Positions 6,460 to 12,425 of a stretch of DNA of 13,318 nt are shown here, piece after piece (within the stretch, counting starts at the first letter, position 1; every line of letters begins with the position of its first letter). The stretch is from Chlamydiota bacterium (lineage in GTDB: Bacteria > Chlamydiota > Chlamydiia > Chlamydiales > Rhabdochlamydiaceae), in contig JABEVM010000017.1 in the NCBI GenBank assembly GCA_013041585.1, positions 1-13,318 on the forward strand. The letters are read 5' to 3'. A program made the position numbers and the translations under genes. Below the pieces are notes generated by a model. It had not been told where the DNA came from. It was given only the letters and a program-made list of their open reading frames with translations, and searched no databases.

Positions 6460-7374
6460 ATGGTTAATACTGAAGCGATAGTCGGAAGAAAATTCCACAG
6501 TTGGACTGTTGTCTCTTATGAAGGAAAGCAAGAAACAGAAAGACATTGGTATAGAGCAAGATGTGAATGTGGTAATGAAAACATTATAGAGATGTCCACT
6601 CTCAAAAGAGGAAAGAGTAGGCAGTGTCGATCCTGTGCTAGAAAAGAGTGGGCGAATATTCATGAAAATCCCGCCCAAACACATGGGCACAGTAGTCCTA
6701 AGCATCCCTTCTTTGATACTTACAATATTTGGTGTGGAATAAAACAAAGATGTTTAGATCCTCAACACGTAAGCTATAAATCGTACGGAGGGAGAGGGAT
6801 TGATATTTGTCCTGAATGGAAAGAGGATTTTGAATGCTTTTTAAAAGACATGGGAGGGCGTCCATTTCAAGGAGCTTCAATAGATCGGATCGATGTGAAC
6901 AAGGGTTATTTCAAGGAAAATTGCAGATGGGCAACGAAGGAGATTCAAGCAAATAATACGAGACTAACCGTGTTCTATGAATACGATGGCGAAAGACTTT
7001 CAGAGACAATGTGGGCGAGGAAGTTAAAAATCTCCAGAAATAAATTCATGTACTGGGTTAGGAAGAATGGAATAGAATGGGTAATTGAAAATCTGCAACT
7101 TATCAAGAAAATGAAAAGAGGCATGTCGAACAAAGATTATTTGGAAACTGGATTAGAGAATATTCGGCGCACAACTCATGGTGCTCTCCGTAAAACTTCG
7201 CCTCTAAAAGAAACTCATAATGTATTTAGAGGATTTAAAGAACGATTTGGCGCCGATTTTTGGGCAACTTTTGAAACTTTCTACAGAGACATGGGTAAAA
7301 AGCCGGAAGACTTGCATTTGAAAAGAAAGGATTCATCGAGGCCATTTACAAAAGAAAATTGTTGTTGGGGATAG
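6460..7374 (+). CDS. HNH/homing-endonuclease-like phage-type DNA-binding protein
   Basis: This 304-aa protein resembles small endonuclease-like proteins of phages and mobile DNA, often annotated as HNH or Hef-like homing endonucleases. The start GRKFHSWTVVSYEGK is followed by a zinc-ribbon-like set of cysteines (C35, C37, C56, C59). The signature region is IWCGIKQRCLDP (90-101), YKSYGGRGIDICPEW (106-120), then SIDRID (140-145), GYFKENCRWAT (149-159) and QANNTR (163-168). Residues about 170-215 (SETMWARKLKISRNKF) resemble a helix-turn-helix that reads target DNA. Residues about 256-304 repeat the second half of the signature in degenerate form (FYRDMGKKP, FTKENCCWG), with the DRID motif lost, as in a partial tandem duplication. 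AAAGGCG lies just before the ATG. Such genes act as selfish elements or aid spread of neighbouring DNA. Nuclease activity is inferred, not shown. Confidence 0.82.
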   Translation: MVNTEAIVGRKFHSWTVVSYEGKQETERHWYRARCECGNENIIEMSTLKRGKSRQCRSCARKEWANIHENPAQTHGHSSPKHPFFDTYNIWCGIKQRCLDPQHVSYKSYGGRGIDICPEWKEDFECFLKDMGGRPFQGASIDRIDVNKGYFKENCRWATKEIQANNTRLTVFYEYDGERLSETMWARKLKISRNKFMYWVRKNGIEWVIENLQLIKKMKRGMSNKDYLETGLENIRRTTHGALRKTSPLKETHNVFRGFKERFGADFWATFETFYRDMGKKPEDLHLKRKDSSRPFTKENCCWG

Positions 7375-7479
7375 TATTTTTAGAAACTAAACATCAAAAT
7401 AAAGTATCGCTCACATCAACAGATCTTGATCCATGTGGGAAAAGCCGTTCTGTACAAGAAAGCAAGGGAAAAATAATCA

Positions 7480-8460
7480 ATGTCTGGAGTTTTTTACGAT
7501 AATTCAGTGATTACCGAAGTTCGCTCTCAAAGAGAGGAAAAAGAATTATCTGAACGTGCCGCATTCTTACGCGAAATTCATGATAAATATCTCCTTAATC
7601 CTGAACAAGGAATTATAACTAACAAGCAGTTTGTAGAAATAATAAGCAGGGACAAGCCAAGGAAATTAATAATTAGTGGATTTTCGAATGAAATTGTTAA
7701 AAAGAGAGACGAGTTCAAGCAGGTCATTTCACAGAAAAAAGCAATAGAGCATGAATTTTTGCTAAAAGAATATTCTGAATTGCAGAATAAATTTAGGCTT
7801 GGGTTCTTAAAAAAATTCCCTCAAGAATCGATAAGTTCTTTAACTCATAAAAGCTTAAGGAAAGATAAATTCGATCGAAGCTTCTTTTGGCTGGAGAAGG
7901 CGGTGCTCAGGTATGGGAAAAAATTAGCAAAAAATACTGTTTTATATTCAGATTTTATAGAAACGTTAGTTAACGATTCTGTGATCCGTGTGTTTTTGTC
8001 TTTATTAAACTGCAGCGTTATTTCTCCAGAATTCTATGATTACGCTAAAAGAACTATGGAAAATATGTGTGGCCTATTGATCAAAACTTCGAAATCTAAT
8101 AGGTCACTTGATGTTAATTTGCCATGCGTTATGGCTAGCTTAATGAAAAATGCAAATGCAATACTGAAGCCGGGAGAAGCATTTGAACCTCTTTTAAGAA
8201 TCGAAGACGATATAGCAGACCCAGATCTTCAATTCTTTCCTTTTTTTGGAATCTCTGTTAATAAGACTCGTTATCCAGTGACAGTATTCACTACGGAGTC
8301 AATTAATCGAGTTAGGGAAAGGCTGCGTGTTTGTACTGCAGGTCTTGTTGAAGTTGGAAGAAATCTTCCTGGGGGATTAGTCCTTATAAGAGGGAGAACT
8401 ATTGTTGTAGATTTCCCTAATAAAAATTATGTTGTAATTGGTACAGAAGAATATCTGTAA
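7480..8460 (+). CDS. Uncharacterised 326-aa protein
   Basis: I recognise no domain or catalytic motif. There is no signal peptide or membrane segment, so it is probably cytoplasmic. Residues about 10-35 (EVRSQREEKELSERAAFLRE) and 70-112 are strongly charged and helical, with coiled-coil character. The middle (about 130-225) is mixed helix with several cysteines. The C-terminal third may be a small beta-containing domain, with FPFFGISVNKTRYPVTVF, an arginine-rich helix INRVRERLRV, and the strand-like GGLVLIRGRTIVVDF and NYVVIGTEEYL. AGGGA about 10 nt before the ATG is a plausible ribosome binding site. The gene follows the HNH-like gene by 105 bp on the same strand and converges with the 92-aa gene. 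The local sequence is very AT-rich (about 32% G+C at 7681-7740). An effector role in this block is possible but is speculation. Confidence 0.82.
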   Translation: MSGVFYDNSVITEVRSQREEKELSERAAFLREIHDKYLLNPEQGIITNKQFVEIISRDKPRKLIISGFSNEIVKKRDEFKQVISQKKAIEHEFLLKEYSELQNKFRLGFLKKFPQESISSLTHKSLRKDKFDRSFFWLEKAVLRYGKKLAKNTVLYSDFIETLVNDSVIRVFLSLLNCSVISPEFYDYAKRTMENMCGLLIKTSKSNRSLDVNLPCVMASLMKNANAILKPGEAFEPLLRIEDDIADPDLQFFPFFGISVNKTRYPVTVFTTESINRVRERLRVCTAGLVEVGRNLPGGLVLIRGRTIVVDFPNKNYVVIGTEEYL

Positions 8461-8489
8461 ACACCAGCCTATTCTCTAGAAATGCAGGT

Positions 8490-8768
8490 TTATTTATCCT
8501 CCATTTTAGTCGTCGAACATACCAATGTACTTTCTTTAGTCACAAGCGTTTTTCGATGCTGAATCATTTTGTCTAGCTTCGCATGCGTTTTTTGCATAAG
8601 AGACCGTTCTTTTCTGGTGCCACCCGCAAACCCGTAAAGGGCATCGCTCATAATGAGCTCTCGATCAACCAATCCATATAGATATTCTAGCTCTTCGATG
8701 GTCACTTCGGTTTTCATCAAAGCTTCTTTGCTTCTTCCAGATTTATAACTTACTAACTCAAATTTCAT
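8490..8768 (-). CDS. Small uncharacterised protein, second gene of a two-gene operon
   Basis: This 92-aa protein has no recognised family. It begins MKFELVSYKSGRSKEALMK and then reads TIEELEYLYGLVDRELIM, a helical segment. It carries a glycine-containing turn (LYGFAGGTRKERSLM) and a basic helical stretch (HAKLDKMIQHRKTL). There is no signal peptide or membrane segment. Its ATG lies 4 bp after the stop codon of the 171-aa gene, with GAGG about 8 nt before the start, so the two are very likely co-transcribed and translationally coupled. The small size, tight coupling and island setting would suit a partner or regulator protein, but nothing in the sequence identifies it as a toxin or antitoxin. 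Confidence 0.65.
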   Translation of the reverse strand: MKFELVSYKSGRSKEALMKTEVTIEELEYLYGLVDRELIMSDALYGFAGGTRKERSLMQKTHAKLDKMIQHRKTLVTKESTLVCSTTKMEDK

Positions 8769-8772
8769 ATCT

Positions 8773-9288
8773 CTAACCTCTTATGATTGGTTCTTTTTCT
8801 TCAGGTTGCAGAGATAGGAATTGCCGAAGAGCGCTATGCACGCCTCTTTGCGTTTCTTTAAAATCTTGCAATTGTAGTCTCTTTGAGACCTCTTCGATGA
8901 AACCTCCTAAAAATCCATACATTTCAATTCTGATCGGTGCTTTACACTCAGTCAGAGGTTTTTTGACTTTTGTTATTAGGTCACCAGCAGGAACATATGA
9001 GTCGCCTTCAAATGCTACCTTTTGTTCAGTCTCCTCGTATAACAAATACCAATCAGATTGATTTCCATTGTTCTGATATACATTCCAAACGAGATATTTT
9101 GTGGTTTCAATCCCTGGGCCAAACCCAAAGGCTTCAAATCCGCCAAAGCTACCGATTAAAGCTTCTTTTTTGCAGAAATGACGAATTTCAGATGGAACAT
9201 TAGCATCTCTTAGCGATGCTTGGATGTGCTTAATATCAGCTGAAATAGAATCTAATTGAGATTTGAAAAGAGCAATGTTTTGATTCAT
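8773..9288 (-). CDS. Uncharacterised 171-aa protein, likely paralogue of the 190-aa protein
   Basis: No known family is recognised. The N-terminal helix reads LFKSQLDSISADIKHIQASL. A glycine- and aromatic-rich part follows (GSFGGFEAFGFGPG), then a probable beta region (TKYLVWNVYQN, DWYLLYEE, KVAFEGDSYVPAG), then KKPLTECKAPIR and the helices EMYGFLGGFIEEVSKRLQ and GVHSALRQFLSL. The order and the motifs LD..SA.I, KKPL.E and FI......LQ match the 190-aa product of 5416-5988, but this protein lacks the SSB-like tail and ends EEKEPIIRG. A 17-bp sequence 36 bp before the start is identical to one before the 190-aa gene, which supports common origin or common control. TAGGA lies about 7 nt before the ATG. 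The 92-aa gene follows after 4 bp. Confidence 0.78.
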   Translation of the reverse strand: MNQNIALFKSQLDSISADIKHIQASLRDANVPSEIRHFCKKEALIGSFGGFEAFGFGPGIETTKYLVWNVYQNNGNQSDWYLLYEETEQKVAFEGDSYVPAGDLITKVKKPLTECKAPIRIEMYGFLGGFIEEVSKRLQLQDFKETQRGVHSALRQFLSLQPEEKEPIIRG

Positions 9289-9324
9289 AATTTTTTCCTA
9301 TAATTAAATTTAGTAAAATCCAAT

Positions 9325-9341
9325 TCTCAATCAAGAGTTAA
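9325..9341 (-). repeat. 17-bp inverted repeat, right copy; upstream element of 171-aa gene
   Basis: TCTCAATCAAGAGTTAA is the exact reverse complement of 5350-5366. It lies upstream of the minus-strand 171-aa gene at nearly the same distance as its partner lies from the 190-aa gene. The pair encloses 3,992 bp including both repeats. No direct target duplication is obvious beside them. Confidence 0.7.
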
Positions 9342-9642
9342 AGGGTCCAGTCAAAGGCAAAGATCGTTTGTACCTAAGCCAATAAGTACAGCCAGAAATG
9401 TACTGCATTTGTGATATTATGTCTAAGAGTTTGAGGAGATCGTAAAAATGGCGCGAAGCACTCTGGTTCTATTTCATAGTAGGGAATGTCAAGGGAGGGG
9501 ATTTGCTTGGTCAAGAGGCGTTTTTGACCAGTCTATTGCTTTTTTCCCACTGATTTGTGAGGTAGGGCTTTACTTTGATAAGGGGTTCTAGTTCATAGAG
9601 GAGCTTCATTCCCTCGATGAATTGGTTCGAGAACGCTCCGGC

Positions 9643-9660
9643 TCTGGCCATATTTCCTAA
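9643..9660 (+). repeat. tRNA-Phe 3'-end/trailer remnant (internal attachment-site copy)
   Basis: TCTGGCCATATTTC (9643-9656) is identical to 2195-2208, the acceptor 3' strand of tRNA-Phe plus its trailer, and the match continues with one mismatch through TAA. GGTTCGA occurs 13-19 bases to the left, as in the T arm, but the spacing differs, so only the end is conserved. The copy separates the left island from the right AbiE island. Its C at 9642 agrees with the 11497-11546 copy rather than with the intact tRNA. Confidence 0.6.
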
Positions 9661-9725
9661 TTCCATTCACACATAGACTCTTGAATGCTTTTTAAACGTC
9701 AGGAGTTAATATGTAAGAACCTCAA

Positions 9726-10586
9726 TTAGTTTTCAAAAAATCCACTTATAGATTTTGATAGCTCCAAGACAACATCTTCAAACTTAATCTGTTGTTTGCC
9801 CATAGCAGACAGAAAATTATTCCAGCGTTGTTGAGTTTCCTTGTTGTCATAAAACTCTGGTGTAAACGCTACGGGGTACTTAAAAGGGGTTTTACGATTT
9901 GCAAATACTTCTCGAATAGCAAGACTTAGCTTATCTGGTTTTATCTCATAGCTCTTTAAGATGGTCCACAAATCATAAAAGTCTTTCATACGAGTGTTAA
10001 CGAGCGCAAGCTTTACTACAGATTCGAGTTTCTCAGCTATAACGGTTTCCAAGGTATAACCCAATAAAGTAGGTTTTGGCATGTCTAAAAGGGTAGGATA
10101 TAGGATTTGTTGAGGTTTAGGAATGATGATGTCATTAAACCCAATGTCAATAAGAACGGGCATTTTTGTTGTGAATAACTTTGCCGAAAAGCTACTGCTC
10201 ACACCGTTATAATCTCCGCCTGTCTGTGTGTTGCGGAGAATGAGTTTTTGTGTGTCAAAAGCAATTCCATCCTCCTCACAGGCAATTTCTGAAACCTCTG
10301 TAATGATCCGATCTAAATCATCAATTTGATTAGATGTTCTTGCAAGCAGATCTATATCCATCGTGGCTCTATGATCCAATGAATCCCAGACTTTCAGCAT
10401 TAAACCACCCTTAAGAAAAAATTTCTTAGCATGAGAGCTAATGCTAAGGCGGTATAAAAATCTCTCCATGGCGTAGTAACGAAGTATTTCATCAAAGGGG
10501 CGATTCCTTTCCTCTGATAGATTCTTTAATCGCTGACGTATTGATTCACCAAGATTCTTTTTTGGTTTTTCGATTGTATTACCCAC
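9726..10586 (-). CDS. abiEii: AbiEii-type nucleotidyltransferase toxin (second module)
   Basis: This 286-aa protein is a second, distinct AbiEii toxin of normal family length, with no ankyrin extension. The motifs in order are FFLKGGLMLKVW (56-67, with the GG of the nucleotidyltransferase motif), TMDIDLLA with D77 and D79 (75-82), DIGFND (147-152), IAEKLESVVKL (183-193) and KDFYDLW (201-207). The last two are characteristic of this toxin family. The start is GTG and overlaps the antitoxin gene by 8 bp, so the toxin is probably made only by translational coupling. It shares little with the ankyrin-bearing toxin outside these motifs and pairs with a different antitoxin type, so the two modules were acquired separately. 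Family knowledge suggests NTP-dependent inhibition of growth, possibly through tRNA; the target here is unknown. Confidence 0.93.
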   Translation of the reverse strand: MGNTIEKPKKNLGESIRQRLKNLSEERNRPFDEILRYYAMERFLYRLSISSHAKKFFLKGGLMLKVWDSLDHRATMDIDLLARTSNQIDDLDRIITEVSEIACEEDGIAFDTQKLILRNTQTGGDYNGVSSSFSAKLFTTKMPVLIDIGFNDIIIPKPQQILYPTLLDMPKPTLLGYTLETVIAEKLESVVKLALVNTRMKDFYDLWTILKSYEIKPDKLSLAIREVFANRKTPFKYPVAFTPEFYDNKETQQRWNNFLSAMGKQQIKFEDVVLELSKSISGFFEN

Positions 10587-11193
10587 TGACGATTGTCTCC
10601 ATAATCGGTTTTAAAATTTTTTCGACACGGAATAATTTAGCATATTCAAAAAGTTTATCGAGATTTGTCTTTCTGCTTTCCCAATACATTTTCAGCGCTT
10701 CTAGGACGACATCCATTCCAATTTTATTGCGAAATTTAACGCAATCAACGAGGGTTTTCTCAACGTCAAAAATCATAACGGTACATCCATCTATGGAATG
10801 TTCCTGAACACCCGTGTTTAATAGCTTTTGGCTGTACCAAAAATAACGCATAGGTGGATGAGAAATCGAAGGCTTATGTGCCTGACTTGGCAATGCAACA
10901 TAAACAAAATGAGGGATTTGAGTTGTTATTTCATGAAAGGAAAGCGCAGAAATGAGGCAAATAACTCCATTAGGAATCTTTTTTGCTACAGGGATAAAGT
11001 CAGGTAATGAGGGATCAGGCATATCAACCAATCTATATAGTCCTCTACTAACTACCTCTAAATCTCCTCTATCTCGAAGAGCATAAAGCTCTCGACGGTG
11101 TATGCCAACTTTCATAGCCTCTGACATGGTAAGATTCCCACCTGCTTCCCTAAAAGCAGCAATAGCTAATTCAAGTTTTGATTTTTTTTTCAT
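10579..11193 (-). CDS. abiEi: AbiEi-family antitoxin (second module)
   Basis: This 204-aa protein is the antitoxin and autorepressor partner of the overlapping AbiEii gene. Residues 5-57 form the N-terminal winged helix (AIAAFREAGGNLTMSEAMK, HRRELYALRDRGDLEVVSRG, LYRLVD). They are followed by the conserved AbiEi C-terminal region: IPNGVICLISALSFHEIT, IPHFVYVALPSQAHKP, and DVEKTLVDCVKFRNKIGMDV with the EKTLVDC motif, ending in a helical LDKLFEYAKLFRVEKIL. This is the general AbiEi type, unlike the DUF6088-type antitoxin of the first module. The ATG is the outer end of a symmetric double palindrome that also covers the probable -10 box. The module is the only gene content of the right-hand island. 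Confidence 0.93.
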   Translation of the reverse strand: MKKKSKLELAIAAFREAGGNLTMSEAMKVGIHRRELYALRDRGDLEVVSRGLYRLVDMPDPSLPDFIPVAKKIPNGVICLISALSFHEITTQIPHFVYVALPSQAHKPSISHPPMRYFWYSQKLLNTGVQEHSIDGCTVMIFDVEKTLVDCVKFRNKIGMDVVLEALKMYWESRKTNLDKLFEYAKLFRVEKILKPIMETIVSG

Positions 11194-11240
11194 GGTACAA
11201 AACAGCGGATTTGTTCATCTATATCCGTAATATTGTACCA
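11193..11240. promoter_or_regulatory. Candidate AbiEi operator: 48-bp double-armed palindrome
   Basis: Outer arms TGGTACAA (11193-11200) and TTGTACCA (11233-11240), and inner arms CGGAT (11206-11210) and ATCCG (11223-11227), share the same centre of symmetry. The left outer arm begins on the antitoxin start codon and the right outer arm covers the probable -10 box. The geometry suits a dimeric AbiEi repressor. Confidence 0.6.
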
Positions 11241-11258
11241 AAATAGAGGGAATGTCAA
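11230..11258 (-). promoter_or_regulatory. Probable promoter of the second AbiE operon
   Basis: On the minus strand a perfect TTGACA (11253-11258) is followed 17 bp later by CAATAT (11230-11235), or 15 bp later by TACAAT (11232-11237). Either -10 box lies within or beside the outer arm of the palindrome, so a bound AbiEi would block polymerase. The leader to the start codon is about 30 nt. Confidence 0.55.
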
Positions 11259-11496
11259 TAAAAAAATCGATTGAGACGGGGAGGAGGCCGAGCCGAAGCC
11301 CTGGCTACAAGTGGGTATAAAGCCCACAGCACAAGAGAGAAAATAACGGAAATTCAACGGAGTAGCTCCTTTCTCTCCTTTGAGATAGATTGCTTTCGAT
11401 TGTCAGTATTTCTTGGAAAAAATCTAGTTTCCCTATAGCCTTTGGCAAGTTAGGGTGATTTAGGGTCATCAAAAGGATTGGTTGGAAGCGGCCGGG

Positions 11497-11546
11497 GAGG
11501 ACTGAAAATCCTTGTGTCGCTGGTTCGATTCCAGCTCTGGCGATAT
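11497..11546 (+). repeat. Partial tRNA-Phe copy (distal attachment-site remnant)
   Basis: Bases 11497-11534 are identical to 2156-2193 of tRNA-Phe, from the anticodon stem through most of the T arm. The match continues to 11546 with only two differences (C for T at 11535, G for C at 11542), giving 48 of 50. The D arm and 5' acceptor are missing, so it is not a functional tRNA. Its T stem is fully Watson-Crick (GCTGG/CCAGC), unlike the G-U pair in the intact gene. It lies 23 bp from the end of the HAD gene and marks the right border of the accessory region. Confidence 0.85.
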
Positions 11547-11569
11547 CTTGCAAAACTCCTATTAGTTGC

Positions 11570-12289
11570 TTACTTCTTTTTTTTTCGAACAAGTTCTAAG
11601 AAATCCTCAACAGATAAATCAGCAAGTGTCTCTAACTGGACTGTTGCGTTGGACAAATCATGAGATTTTGACATAGCATTAGGGACTGCAACTGTTATAC
11701 ATCCAGCGCTAATAGCAGAAGTCACACCTGTATGGCTATCTTCAATGACAACACATTCTTTAGGGGAAATGCCAAGAAGTTTAGCAGCGTGTAGGTAAAT
11801 ATATGGTTTGGGTTTATTGACTCCTTCCGGATCATCATATTCATGTAAATCATCATGACCAGAAAGAACAAGATCGAAGGCGTTTTCAATCCCTAGGCTT
11901 CGTAAATTTATAAGAATTTCCTTTTTGGTTGCTGCTGAGGCAACGGCTAATTTAAGATGTAGCCTATCTTTTTTTTGGATCAGTTGATTCACAAAAGCAA
12001 TTGTGCCTTCTATAGGAGGTAGTCCTTTATATAAATACTCTGAAAAATATTCCTCCTTTTGGTCCCAAAGTTCCCCTGCAGTTCGTGATGCAATTTTTTT
12101 TGTAAGGGCTTTGGCAATAGCCGTGTCTGATTTTCCTATAAAATGAAGACGTTCTTCCCAATCTAATTGTTTACCGTAGTCTTTGATTACTCTTTCCCAG
12201 GCAGAGAGATGAGCTTCTTCACTATCGACCAAGGTTCCATCGCAGTCGAAAATAATGGCTTTGATATTGGAAGAAACTGGATTTGCCAT
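11570..12289 (-). CDS. HAD-superfamily hydrolase, beta-phosphoglucomutase-like subfamily
   Basis: This 239-aa protein is a complete HAD phosphatase or phosphomutase of subfamily I. Motif I is DCDGTLVDSE with nucleophile D15 and acid/base D17. Residues 25-90 form the helical C1 cap, including WERVIKDYG and FIGKSDTAIAKALTKK. Motif II is VASAATKKE with S118. Motif III is the NKPKPYIY region, and motif IV is VIEDSHTG with E183 and D184. The Pro-Lys-Pro context and the EDS form match phosphoglycolate phosphatase/beta-phosphoglucomutase-like enzymes that act on small phosphorylated sugars or acids. The exact substrate cannot be read from sequence. It ends in a lysine-rich tail. The gene runs divergently from the secreted lysozyme-like gene across a 136-bp spacer. 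It probably belongs to the chromosome rather than the island. Confidence 0.92.
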   Translation of the reverse strand: MANPVSSNIKAIIFDCDGTLVDSEEAHLSAWERVIKDYGKQLDWEERLHFIGKSDTAIAKALTKKIASRTAGELWDQKEEYFSEYLYKGLPPIEGTIAFVNQLIQKKDRLHLKLAVASAATKKEILINLRSLGIENAFDLVLSGHDDLHEYDDPEGVNKPKPYIYLHAAKLLGISPKECVVIEDSHTGVTSAISAGCITVAVPNAMSKSHDLSNATVQLETLADLSVEDFLELVRKKKK

Positions 12290-12425
12290 GATAATTACCT
12301 AAAGATTTAGTAAAGAGGTGCTAGAAAACATAGCTGAGATAAGAGTTACAAATCAATCAGACTTGTTTGTAAAAGAAACGATTATGATAAGATGAAGAAA
12401 AATAATGGCTATCAAAGAATAAAAA

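Larger units (their letters stand above)
9289..9725. other. Gene-free stretch holding repeat, palindrome and tRNA remnant
   Basis: This 437-bp region lies between the 171-aa gene and the second AbiE toxin gene. It holds the right 17-bp repeat, a 6-bp interrupted palindrome (AGTACA at 9385-9390, TGTACT at 9399-9404), a hairpin TGGTCAA/TTGACCA at about 9508-9530, and the tRNA-Phe trailer copy. A 51-codon minus-strand frame at 9511-9666 reads protein-like at its end (EGMKLLYELEPLIKVK, WEKSNRLVKNAS), but its start overlaps the tRNA remnant and it has no ribosome binding site. It may be the fragment of a lost gene. Confidence 0.45.
2203..11546. mobile_element. Accessory region: tandem integrated islands at tRNA-Phe
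   Basis: The region from the tRNA-Phe 3' end to a 50-nt partial copy of that tRNA (11497-11546) contains toxin-antitoxin modules, an HNH-like gene, a decayed DUF5681 gene and orphan genes, while recognisable core genes lie outside. A shorter tRNA-trailer copy at 9643-9660 splits it into a left island of about 7.4 kb and a right island of about 1.9 kb that carries only an AbiE module. Base composition is uneven: by hand count, 3421-3480 and 4381-4440 are about 60% G+C, while 7681-7740 is about 32%. No integrase, relaxase or phage structural gene is visible. The event order and mechanism are inferred. Confidence 0.75.
11194..11569. other. Gene-free stretch between the AbiE operon and the HAD gene
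   Basis: The right-to-left content is the tRNA-Phe partial copy, about 160 bp without recognisable signal, a small hairpin GTGGG (11311-11315)/CCCAC (11323-11327), and the AbiE promoter and operator. The minus-strand frame at 11305-11592 contains ARAGIEPATQGFS, which is simply the antisense translation of the tRNA fragment, so it is not treated as a gene. Confidence 0.5.

Noticed and set aside
9448..9591. Plus-strand 47-codon frame beginning ATGGCGCGAAGC
   Set aside because: No Shine-Dalgarno, composition unlike a protein, and it overlaps a hairpin; probably chance.
9511..9666. Minus-strand 51-codon frame with a protein-like end (KLLYELEPLIKVK, KSNRLVKNAS)
   Set aside because: It starts inside the tRNA-trailer remnant, lacks a ribosome binding site and matches no family I know. 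It is kept only as a possible gene fragment.
11305..11592. Minus-strand open frame of 95 codons containing ARAGIEPATQGFS
   Set aside because: This is the antisense translation of the tRNA-Phe fragment, a well-known false ORF; the frame has no ribosome binding site and overlaps the HAD gene end.
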